NCBI RefSeq assembly: GCF_937616625.2 | Contig: NC_065572.1 | Coordinates: 40,141,653-40,205,652, forward strand | Direction of reading: 5' to 3' | Length of the DNA stretch: 64,000 bases | DNA from: Mercurialis annua | Taxonomy: Eukaryota > Streptophyta > Magnoliopsida > Malpighiales > Euphorbiaceae | Part shown: positions 8,875 through 19,500 of the stretch, one piece after another | How positions within the stretch are numbered: the stretch's first letter is position 1 | Layout of the letters: each line of letters begins with the position of its first letter | Program-made: the position numbers and the translations under genes | Notes under the pieces: model-generated | Databases searched by the model: none | The model's input: only the letters and a program-made list of their open reading frames with translations | Told to the model about the DNA's origin: nothing

Positions 8875-11784
8875 TTCGTTCTCGAATTTATATATACTTA
8901 CTTTTCACTTATAATCAAAATTTCACTTATACTTATTTTCAATTTATGCTTTTTAAAGCATAGCGCTATCTTGACCGACATTCTAAATCATATCTCTCTC
9001 TTCCTCGCTAATGTTCTTATCATCTGTTTGAACTTCCGTTCAGCAATAGATTATGCACTTTATATACTTCTCTTGATCCTATAACTTGTATAAAATACCA
9101 TTTACTCCTTAGCTTAGCGTCTTTCAACGCAACCCAAGGACTAATCTCTAGTATCTTTCTTGCTAAGCGATCCAAGCAGGTAGGTATAAATTAATGCCAT
9201 TTAACTTACTCCAGGGTTATCATAAAACTAGGTTACCTTCGCTAGCTTTAGATAACTCCACTTTTAGTATACCACCTTTGTCGCACATCTTTATTTATTT
9301 TATTTTTCTTTCTTTTATTTTCTTTTCAACCTTAGCTGTTTGTTTATGGCTCGTCTTATTACTGAGATGATTTTTAGTATGTTTTATGATTATTGTTTCA
9401 TAAACTAACCACTCATCTTTTAGTTTCCTTACTTTTTTATACCTTGTATAGAATGTCCTTTATTTCATCATCAATCTATAGTAACTTCCTGTTACAGATT
9501 GGGTAACTGATCTTCTCTTTTGCCGGGATGTGGTTGAATAGGTATGGGTATGGTTATAGTGTAACTATCTCCCATGAAACACCTTTCTAACTTACACCAC
9601 ATACATAGCATCCTTGTTCACAGCTAACAGTTTTCATAACTGTACTATAGCTGTTACTATCATGTTTAATTATCTGACTATCAACTGTAGCTCCATTTTC
9701 AAAACATTTTACATTTAAAAAACAAAATGTTCCTTAAATATTTTCCACTTTTAGTCGGCCATGCATTATGCATTTCTGACCCGACAGTCAAAATACATAT
9801 ATACTACATGTATATTCCGTTACCAGTCAGCCTAGACTTCACAGTCATATGGCCCGGTTCTCGGAATTTATCTTTTGTAATTACTGTCTCAATACAGTTT
9901 TCAAATTCTTTTTGTATACATATATGGAGCTTATGTTGATAATTCCAAGTTAATTAAAGTTTACACTTATTATCGTGATCACTTGCGCTTTTGGCTCACT
10001 GCTAAAATTCACACAAGTTTCACAACATCACCTTCATCTTCGAGCATCATATACCTCTCCGTTCGTCAATCGCAACGGTTAAAACTTATATAACCGTCCT
10101 GGGATTATCCTATCCCAATATCAAACCGATCTAACGGTTCGATCACTAGTTACTGAGGTTTTACTACACTTTGTTAGTTTCCAGATAACATCTGAAACTT
10201 ACTCCTTTAGTTCTTTATCTCTTTCTTACCTTGATAACATTTCTATCTTATGTTAATACAAGGTTTATTATACTGTTTAAGTATATTGTTTATTCATTAA
10301 ATAATTAATGATTATTTATTAATGAATACCTTGTTTGACACGACTTCACAAAGTCTGTCAGTCGTTAACATAATCAAGAACTCTCTTTATTCAAATCAGA
10401 ACTACTAGTGTAACTACTTGGTTCTGAGAATTATTTTCCTTTTCATCATCTTTCTTTTAACTATTCGTTATTCTTTATTAGTTAAGTGCTGAGGTTTACT
10501 CCTATCAGACTTATGAGATTTGGTTCATCTAACCACTCGTTTGGATTCAAGAGATATGTCCATTACTGACATCTACTCTGTCTGTAAGACCAATCTCAGA
10601 TCCATCTTAATTAAACACATACGTATGACTTTGTTCACCGACAGTTACTTGAAGTCAAACTAACCGAGTTGTGTTTAATTATATCCTACCCTCTCTTATC
10701 TTAATCACAATTATCTTCTATTATCTACTGTTGAACTTTTATTTATGATAAAAGTCCATCACTAGACTTACCTCTCAGTCTATCTTAGAGTAAGAATGTA
10801 AATTCCCACTTCCTACTCTTCTCAATCTTTATTAATTTCCGATGTTTCGGAATGAAACATTAGAATCCAGATCTTTATTGTTTATTATGAACAATAAAAA
10901 TCACAACATCTTATCTTCGCTATCTTGTATCCTACCTTGACTTTATTACAGAGTTTTCGTTAAAATACGCTTACATTTTAAAACAAATACAGTTTGTTTT
11001 GTAAACAAATTATTTCTCAACAATTTATTTCACAAAATTTTGTTTTATAAACAAATGGTTTCTCAAACCAATCATTTCAAACATATGTGCATATACACAT
11101 ATTCCACCCACATATACAAGTATATGTGTGTACCAGCTGGATTTTCTTTAAATTCATCTCTTCAAATCTGTGAATCTAACAATTCACATTTTAAAACTTT
11201 TGTACAATTGTGGCTCAGGGTGATGACATCTCTCATCCCCAAAGAGTTGCTATACAATCCACTTTCTCTTTGATATACTAATATACATGATGCATGTCCT
11301 AACAAAAATCATTTTTGTATAAGTATATAGTGATTGTTGCAATGTGCATTCATGATGCATCTGAGCACAATAATACATTCTTTTAAAACGAAACTGTAAT
11401 ACTCACTCTGTAAGCTTCTTTCAAACTACGTCTCCGTAATATTTCAAGTTTCTTAATCCTAATAATTTATTCTCACATTAGTATTTTTATTTCGTTACAT
11501 CATTTAGTAGATTATAAATAGTTATTGATTTCTATTTAAGGATGCACGTTTCTAACATCCCTAACTTATCAATTCCCATTTATCATTTACCTTTTAATGT
11601 TTACTTATATGTGTATTTCTTTTTGTTTAAGGATACGATTTATATTTGTAGTTTATGTTTTCCAATTCTAACGTGATATTGAAAACACATAAACATACTA
11701 ACTTAAACATTAAACACATAACTAAACATCACCTGACGATGATCGCGAAGACGGAAACGCCTCACGAATCATCGGGCCTTTACC
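8875..11784 (-). other. Element B internal region, no coding capacity seen
   Basis: AT-rich, with no ORF resembling pol in either direction; short open frames have no recognisable domains. It begins inside what should be the region just upstream of the purine tract (TTCGTTCTCGAATTT on the + strand, like the TTCGAGGACGAA that precedes the tract in many chromoviruses). One 62-bp block at 11188-11250 is shared with element D and is listed separately. Confidence 0.6.
11188..11250 (-). other. Block conserved between elements B and D
   Basis: On the minus strand, 33 of 34 bases starting GCAACTCTTTGGGGATGAG match element D at 39439 onward, followed by weaker similarity (ACAATT...TTTTAAA). The single difference in the 34-base core is a C/T change that is silent in the frame reading NSLGMRDVITL in both elements. 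In B that frame has a stop a little upstream. It could be a relict coding segment or a cis-acting signal. Confidence 0.65.
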
Positions 11785-12570
11785 TCACCCTCCGCGGAAT
11801 TTCAGTTTTCCCTTATCCTTTCCCCCTCGCGGAACAAAATAGGGGTTGTATTGCCTCGCGGGTCCAGAGTTTCCTACCCTAGGAAATGTAGTAGTAGGTT
11901 CTTCAGGTTTGGTGTAATAGTACGGCTGGAGGGGTATGTCGTTCCTCCTCAACTTACTTTATATCTGCTTCGCACGCCCAGCCAGATATGCTACAGAATC
12001 AGACTTTACCGCCATGAGTTCCTCGAACTCAGGCCCTAAACCTTTGACGTACCTACTCGCAACTTCCTCACCATCACGAACCAACTCAGGTACTTCTTCA
12101 CATAAACGCATAAACTCAACAGTATATGCCTCCACATTCAAATCTTCCCTAGTATACTTATCCATATAATCCCTCAGCCTATCCAAACTTTGGTTCTCTT
12201 GTACCTCCCACTCGCTCACGTATTCCCACGACTGATTCGGCGAGTGTCTTATTTGTTGTTGAACCCTCCTTAGATGGTCCACCTCAGCTAAGAACTCCTT
12301 TACCTTAAATCCCAGATAAGCCGATGTAGCAGTCGATTCAGACACAGAGCTATGGCTATTTCCAGTACTGTTTATGTCTTCATTCAACATTCTCTCTAAT
12401 TCCTCTACTCCAATAGCATCCTCCCATATGTCAATGTCGCATGCTGATGTTGAGTCAACAGGCTCTATGGGAACAGATGTATCAGGTATAACGGGCAAAC
12501 CTGGTACATTATGTGGATCAGACCCCACATGCGTATGAGCTCTACTAGGCCCAGACATACTGAAACACAT
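11785..12570 (-). pseudogene. Broken gag of element B
   Basis: On the minus strand an ORF of 203 aa runs from 12570 to a TAA at 11959-11961. The same frame then stays open for ~57 more codons to a TGA at 11785-11787. Residues ~125-190 fit a Ty3/gypsy capsid (PF03732-like): a RLRDYMDKYT segment, then an EAYTVEFMRLCEEVPEL helix, then a KGLGPEFEELM-like segment. The part beyond the stop is basic and rich in Pro, Tyr and Gly, but no CCHC knuckle is seen. The first Met may not be the real start: an MSGPSRAH start lies four codons in. The in-frame stop and absent pol mean the element cannot make a full gag-pol. Gag identification rests on these motifs and on the position ~520 bp after the primer site. 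Confidence 0.72.
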
Positions 12571-13090
12571 GAAATTTTCAACGTAAGTAACGTATGTAAT
12601 AGTTATAGAAAAATCACATTTTCATATAACAGGTATCAATTATTAAACTCATATAAGCAAAACATATAACAATCAAACATAATTCAGAGAAAATCTAACT
12701 ATTTTCTCGAACAAAAATTCAGAGGAAATCTTCGCTTTGTCCTGTATTCTAACAGAACCATTCTCCTCGAATACTGGTCATCTGTTCTGACCATTCTACT
12801 TCATGATTGTAACATGTTTCCAACTTAGGAACATCTCACATGTTAAATCAGTTTTAATGTGTCTCGTACACAAGAACAACTCATGTGTTCCTGATCAAAA
12901 CATCAATACATACTACACACATGTATAGTTGCTATCTATAGCTGATTGTATTCAATAACTGACAACTGATCAAGACATGACTCGAATCCTATGTTGCTTC
13001 AATAGTTTACTAGGAATTCTTATGAATTCTAGTACCTCTACTTAACATATATCAGCAACAATACTTCAGACATTCAAGTCTTAAAACATT

Positions 13091-13102
13091 GCTCTGATAC
13101 CA
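13091..13102 (-). other. Element B primer-binding site (initiator tRNA-Met)
   Basis: The minus strand reads TGGTATCAGAGC, the standard plant match to the 3' end of initiator tRNA-Met, four bases inside the right LTR. It fixes the element's orientation. Confidence 0.92.
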
Positions 13103-14678
13103 ACATTGTCACAACCCAATTTCCCCCTCGAAACTCGAGCCGAGACAGGCGCTAGGGAATGGGAATGGTTGTTCCGAAACCCGTAGAAAGCCTGAAACCT
13201 CTATAAATTTTTCGCCACCTAAATATAAATCTAGATCGTACCTCGCGTACGACCCGTTTTCAGAAAACACCGTTAAAATAATTGTTTTTCCGTTTAACGT
13301 GGAAGACACATTCTGAAAATATTCATATAAGCAAAATCGCGTTTTCAGAAATGCTGGTTGAATAACCCTAGTGATTCAGACCCACGCGCATTTCTGAAAA
13401 CCGGTGCAGTGGTACAGGGACTTGGCTCACGTGCCTTGCCTCGCAGGCAGCCCTATTTCAAACCGCGCACCCGAACAATATGTTTAATGAAATATATCGA
13501 ACACTTTCCTTTTCAAAGCGTTATATCAAACATATTTAAAAACATGCACAGCATGCACACAAACGTAAGGCCAGCTAAACTACACACAATGTCTTTGCAG
13601 ACCAAAGACACGAAGCTTGGCCCACCCGTAGGGCACACCATAAAACACCATATGCCTATTAAGTATCCACTTATTAGAACTAGACAAAGTCAGGTTCCTA
13701 TCAGAGTATATTGACAGAGGAACCATGACGTGGCCACAGGCATATCAAACATATATACACTATTGTATCATCTAAGAGTTTAAAGTGTTATTTACATAAT
13801 AACAGAATAAGCTTCCCTGATGGAAAAAGGGTGGAAGGTTGACCAGACCCGGTAGCTAGGTACCTGAAAAATGATAAACAACAACGGGGTCAGAAAAATA
13901 AATATTTCTGAGTGAGTAGATAGGTTTACAGTTAAATACCGAATAGCGTATAGACGAAATATCGGTATATAAAAATATTAACAGTCCTCGATCCAAATGA
14001 AACCTTAATCCTGATTACGTTATAATGCTATCATATATATAATGCATATGAACAACTCTTGTTTAATACAGGATGAGCTGTATACATATGTATCACAGCA
14101 ATCTTGACTCTGTATAGGGTTGCTGGGCCCGAACTTAAATCACTGCCACCTCAGGACTACCCGATAGGTTTAAGCCGCTTTACAAGCATCTGGCTTAAAA
14201 CCTAATCTCAACATGTATGCTTATAATATTTACCTCTCATCTAGTTCATTAACACCGGTGATCACACAGTCCTATTGTTGCCCAATAGATAGCTTGTTTC
14301 AGTGGATCTTCCTTGGCTAAGTTTCATACTTAGTGCGATTTATGGATTTAAAAACAATTGAATACTAATATTCAAAAGTAAACAAATGAACTCACAAACA
14401 CCGTTAGGTCTGGAACTTAATCCTGTGGTTGTGGTCAGACTGCTCGCTAGCTGGTCGGACTAAACACACAAAGCAAACATGATAAAATACATCAATATAT
14501 GTTTCCTATAAAACATCTAGGTCCTTAAACCCAGATCTAGGTCAACATATAATCACTTAAAATCGAACCCTTCGACTGTCGGAAAACACCTCGGGTTATT
14601 AGGCGAAAGCACGTCGGAATCGCCCCCGGAAAGTCCCCCGAAAACAAAAGGAAAATCGAACCCCCGACTGTTGTCGGG

Positions 14679-14818
14679 CAGCTCTGCGCCCGCACAGAAG
14701 CACTGTGCGGTCGCACAGTTACAGCTGTGCGGTCGCACAGCTGGGCTGTGCTGTCGCACATCATTTCAAAGCTGTGCGTCCGCAGCTGATGCTGTGCGGC
14801 CGCACAGCTCGTTGTGCT
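14679..14818. repeat. Palindromic minisatellite, element B right LTR
   Basis: About six units of the CTGTGCG..CGCACAG palindrome seen in the left LTR, one interrupted by TCATTTCAAA. In element sense it lies some 330-470 bp downstream of the TATA run, so it would be transcribed as part of the leader. Confidence 0.83.
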
Positions 14819-15138
14819 CCCGTCCTGCTTAAAACGTTCAACAACGCTAGTCTAACGTCCACAATCACATATACACAATTCAAAATCAATACGGACGTTT
14901 AAAACCATAATTCGATACGGTAACTGTTTACAAACAAGTTTATATTCGAAATAAATGTTTAATACGGATATAATACCTCGATTACGTGAGTAATCGTTGA
15001 AGAAATTGAGTTAGAATCGAAGAACGGATCGAACGGCCGAAACCCTAATTTCCGTCGCACTGCAGAGAGCTAAGCAGCTCTATTTCTTTCTTTCAGAAGA
15101 AAGAATGAAGGATTGGCCTTCTAATTGCAACAAATGAG

Positions 15139-15149
15139 TATATATATAT
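15139..15149 (-). promoter_or_regulatory. Probable TATA box of element B LTR
   Basis: The minus strand reads TATATATATACTC, just downstream of AGCCAAT and about 550 bp inside the LTR. Downstream the leader contains GAAAGAAAGAAATAGAG and AATTAGGGTTTCGG. The matching run in the left LTR is at 8324-8338. Called on sequence and position only. Confidence 0.5.
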
Positions 15150-15698
15150 GATTGGCTAAATTACGCTTTATTACTAGCTCAATTATGCACTTTAAACCAA
15201 CTTCTAAACTAGTCGTCCGTAGCCTAAACAGAAACGATTTTCAAATTTCGTGAACATTTTACCAAAAATCTAATAAAATATAATAAGAATAAAAATATAA
15301 TTTTATTCCCATACGACTTATATTCTATTCGTAATAAATAATTTTCGATTTATTAAGTCTGCATTGACTGCGCTTGATAAAATTTCTGCTTCCAAATTTT
15401 ATCAAATTTTCATGATAACCTTTTTAAAATATTTCGCGAATATTATCACCAAAAATATTCTCTAGGGACTTATGAATTATTCTGCACCCTATTTATTAAT
15501 TCATATTGTCTCCGTTAACTATAAAGTTAATCAAATTTAAATTCTAAATACTTAAATTTGCAATCCAATAGCCATAATATAAATTTAGGGACACTTATAA
15601 ATTAAATTTATCTTTAAATTTAATTTACCTACTCCCGTCTAATAAAATATTAGACACGTGGCTATATTTTAAATCCTTAAATTTCTTGGGTTATTACA

Positions 15699-15829
15699 GT
15701 AACGTTTGTAAACGTTTGGCTTAAATTGCCAAAAAGGTGAAACGCTTGGTTTTGTTTCGTAACGTTTGTAAACGTTTGGCTTAAATCGCAAAACAGGTGA
15801 AACATTTTAAATTTTGTATCGTTTGTAAA
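15699..15829 (+). repeat. 60-bp satellite fragment, A orientation
   Basis: About two monomers between the right end of element B and the solo LTR that follows. It resumes with GTAACGTTTG directly after element B. Confidence 0.93.
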
Positions 15830-16040
15830 TGATAACAACCTAGATGAACAATCTCTAAATTGAACATAAACCGAGCAAGACAAACCATAAAACCACCCGG
15901 TCTTCCGACCAAGGCACAAAACACTACCATCTCGACTCAACCGAGCAGGATACATCATATCACCATCTCGGACAAACCGAACAGAACGGACAAAGAACAG
16001 CATACGTAAGAAGTAACATCATCCCGAATGCCATCCCGGT

Positions 16041-16160
16041 CACACCAAGTAACAGATACGGAAATACCATCTTGGCCACACCAAGTAACATATACGGAAA
16101 TACCATCTCGGCCACACCAAGCAAAAGATACGAAAATACCATCTCGGTCACACCGAGCAT
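16041..16160 (+). repeat. 36-bp minisatellite in solo LTR
   Basis: Three full units and part of a fourth starting CACACCAAG at 16041, 16077 and 16113, then 16149. A weaker CCATCTCG-containing extension reaches back to about 15928. It lies in the probable U3, upstream of the TATA box. Confidence 0.85.
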
Positions 16161-16283
16161 ACCTTTCACCAAATACAACGACAAACTTGTCAGAACGTAC
16201 CCTGACATTCCAGACAATATCAGCACAGACAAAGAGAATGAAATCAGGTCTATCGGCCCAGACAAAGAGGAAAAAAGGCATAG

Positions 16284-16292
16284 TATAAAAGG
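16284..16292 (+). promoter_or_regulatory. TATA box of solo LTR
   Basis: TATAAAAGG, followed 30-80 bp downstream by a TC-rich stretch (CTCTTTTCTCTC and similar) typical of plant transcription starts. It puts the LTR in plus orientation. Confidence 0.6.
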
Positions 16293-16515
16293 ATAAGAAA
16301 AAGTAGGTAAAAAAGGTTAATTCTCTTTTCTCTCAACTCTTAACTCACTTTCACTTCTTATTCTTTCTCTCACTAAAACACCTATTGACTAGACCGTCGG
16401 AGTGGTTTGCCGGAATCCCCTTCCGGCATCCTTCTTACGGTTGTGCTGCGCCTTTCAGGTATAGCTTTGAAGCCGTCACCGGATCAGAAGGCCAGCACCT
16501 TTTTACAAGTTATCA

Positions 16516-19500
16516 GTTTCGTAACGTTTGTAAATGTTTGGCTTACATCGCTAAAAAGGTGAAACGTTTGGATTTGTTTCGTAATGTTTGTAAACGTTTG
16601 GCTCACAAAAAAGGTGAAACATTTGGATTTGTTTCGTAACGTTTGTAAAAGTTTGGCTTAAATCGCTATAATGGAGAAACATTAGGATTTGTTTCGTAAT
16701 GTTTGTAAACGTTTGGCTTAAATCGCTAAAAAGGTGACACATTTGGATTTGTTTCGTAACGTTTGTAAACGTTTGGCTTAAATCGCTAAAATGGGGAAAT
16801 GTTAGGATTTGTTTCGTAATGTTTGTAAACGTTTAGCTTAAATCGCTAAAAAGGTGAAACATTTGGATTTGTTTCGTAACGTTTGTAAACGTTTGGCTTA
16901 AATCGCTAAAATGGGGAAACGTTTGGATTTGATTCGTAAAGTTTATAAACGTTTGGCTTAAATTGCTAAAGGTGAAACTCTTGGATTTGTTTCATGACGT
17001 TTGTAAACGTTTGACTTAAATCAATAAAAAGGTGAATTTTTTTTTTTTCATAACCTTTGTAAATGTTTGACTTAAATCGCTAAAAAGGTGAAACGTTTGG
17101 ATTTGTTTCGCAACATTTGTAAATGTTTGGTTTAAATCGCTAAAAAGGTGAAACGTTTGGATTTGTTTCGTAACGTTTGTAAACGTTTGGATTAAATCGC
17201 TAAAAAGGTGAAACGTTTGAATTTATTTCGTAACGTTTTAAACTTTTGGATTTGTTTTGTAACGTTTCTAAATGTTTGTCTTAAATCACTAAAACGGTGA
17301 AACGTTTGGATTTGTTTCGTAGCGTTTGTAAATGTTTGGCTTAAATTGCTAAAAAAGTGAAACGTTTGGATTTATATCATAACGTTTGTAAACGTTTGGC
17401 TTAAATAGTTAAAAATGTGAAACGTTTGGTTTTGTTTTGAAATGTTTGTAAGCGTTTGGCTTAAATTGCTAAAAAGGTGAAACGCTTGGATTTGTTTCGT
17501 AACGTTTGTATAAGTTTGGCTTAAATCGCTATAACGGGGAAACATTAGGATTTGTTTCGTAATGTTTGCAAACGTTTGGCTTAAATCGCTAAAAAGGTGA
17601 AACATTTGGATTTGTTTCGTAACGTTTGTAAACGTTTGGCTTAAATCGCTAAAATGGGGAAACGTTAGGATTTGTTTCGTAATGTTTGTAAACGTTTAGC
17701 TTAAATCGGTAAAAAGGTGAAACATTTGGATTTGTTTCGTAACGTTTGTAAACGTTTGGCTTAAATCGCTAAAATGGGGAAACGTCTGGATTTGTTTAGT
17801 AACGTTTATAAACGTTTGGCTTAAATTGCTAAAGGTGAAACTCTTGGATTTGCTTCATGACGTTTGTAAACGTTTGACTTAAATCAATAAAAAGGTGAAA
17901 TGTTTTTTTTTGTTTCAAAACCTTTGTAAACGTTTGGCTTAAATCGCTAAAAAGGTGAAACGTTTGGATTTGTTTCGCAACGTTTGTAAATGTTTTGCTT
18001 AAATCGCTAAAAAGGTGAAACGTTTGGATTTGTTTCGTAACGTTTGTAAACGTTTGGATTAAATCGCTAAAAAGGTGAAACATTTGATTTATTTTGTAAC
18101 GTTTTAAATGTTTGGATTTGTTTTGTAACGTTTCTAAATGTTTGTCTTAAATCACTAAAACGGTGAAACGTTTGCACTTGTTTCGTAGCGTTTGTAAATG
18201 TTTGGCTTAAATTGCTAAAAGGTGAAACATTTGGATTTATATCTTAACGTTTGTAAACGTTTGGCTTAAATCGTTAAAAATGTAAAATGTTTGGTTTTGT
18301 TTTGTAATGTTCGTATGCGTTTGGCTTAAATTGCTAATAAGGTGAAACGCTTAGATTTGTTTCGTAACGTTTGTATAAGTTTGGCTTAAATAGCTATAAA
18401 GGTGAAACGCTTGGATTTGTTTCGTAACGTTTGTAAACGATTGGTTTTGTTTCGTAATGTTTGTAAACGTTTAGCTTAAATCGCTAAAGATGTGAAACGT
18501 TTGGATTTGTTTCGTAACGTTTTAAACGTTTGGTTTTATTTCGTAACGTTTGTAAACGTTTGGCTTAAATCGCTAAAAAGGTGAAACGCTTGGATTTGAT
18601 TCGTAACATTAATAAACGTTTGGCTTCAATCGCTAATAAGTGAAACGTTTGGATTTGTTTCGTAACGTTTGTAAATGTTTGGCTTAAATTGCTAAAAAGG
18701 TAAAACGTTTGGATTTATATCATAACGTTTGTAAACGTTTGGCTTAAATCGTCAAAAATGTGAAACGTTTGGTTTTGTTTGGTAACGTTTGCAAGCGTTT
18801 GGCTTAAATTGCTAAAAAGGTGAAACAGTTGGATTTGTTTCGTAACGTTTGTAAACGTTTGGCTTAAATCGCTAAAAAGTTGAAACGTTTGGATTTGTTT
18901 TGTAACGTTTGTAAAGGTTTGGCTTAAAACGTTAAAAAGGTGAAACGTTTGGATTTGTTTCGTAACGTTTTAAACGTTTAGATTTGTTTTGTAACATTTG
19001 TAAATGTTTGGCTTAAATCGTTAAAAAGGCGAAAACGTTTGGATTTGTTTCGTAACATTTGTAAACGTTTGGCTTAAATTGCTAATAAGTGAAACGTTTG
19101 GTTTTGTTTGGATTTATATGGAAACGTTTGTAAATGTTTGGCTTAACTTGCTAAAAATGTGAAACGTTTGGTTTTGTTTCGTAACGTTTGCAAGTGTTTG
19201 GCTTAAATTGCTAAAAAGGTTAAACGCTTGGATTTGTTTTTAACGTTTGTAAACGTTTGGCTGAAATCGCTAAAATTGTGAGACGTTTGGATTTGTTTCG
19301 TAATCTTTGTAAATGTTTGGCTTCAATCCCTAAAAATGTGAAGCGTTTGGATTTGTTTCGTAACGTTTGTAAAGGTTTGGCTTAAATTGCCAAAAAGGTG
19401 AAACATTTGGATTTTCTTCGTAATGTTTGTAAATGTTCGCCTTAAATCGCTGAAAAGGTGAAACGTTTGGTTTTATTTCATAAAGTTTGTAAACGTTCGG

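Larger units (their letters stand above)
5848..15698 (-). mobile_element. Element B: long-LTR Ty3/gypsy derivative, gag remnant only
   Basis: A 9851-bp element flanked by perfect GTAAC duplications (5843-5847 and 15699-15703). On the minus strand it starts TGTAATAACCC. Its outer end on the + strand begins TGTCATGACCC. The primer site at 13091-13102 is complementary to the initiator tRNA-Met 3' end and proves minus orientation. The ~4.2-kb internal region holds a broken gag and no protease, RT or integrase. The LTRs are 3027 and 2592 bp with large indels and scattered substitutions (13 in the outermost ~165 bp), so this is an older insertion than A, D or the copia element. The structure fits a large non-autonomous derivative (LARD-like), probably of chromovirus origin (inference). 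Confidence 0.88.
13107..15698 (-). repeat. Element B 5' LTR (right)
   Basis: 2592-bp LTR with intact ends (TGTCACAACCC on the + strand, GGGTTATTACA at the far end). Compared with the left copy it lacks ~370 bp next to the palindrome block and has fewer palindrome units. The conserved hairpin lies at 14272-14288 and the TGACCCC...CAG module at 13864-13916. Confidence 0.92.
15830..16515 (+). mobile_element. Solo LTR, Tat-type Ty3/gypsy
   Basis: A 686-bp non-satellite segment with matched ends TGATAAC...GTTATCA. Inside are a 36-bp minisatellite, a TATA box, a TC-rich start-site region and a GACTAGACCGTCGGAGTGG segment that recalls the GACTTAGGCATCGGAGG of element A's LTR. No internal domain or second LTR exists. 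Flanks are GTAAA and GTTTC, which do not match, and the satellite is out of register across it. It may therefore have formed by recombination between two insertions, or lost flanking DNA. The LTR call rests on end structure and promoter layout. Confidence 0.72.
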
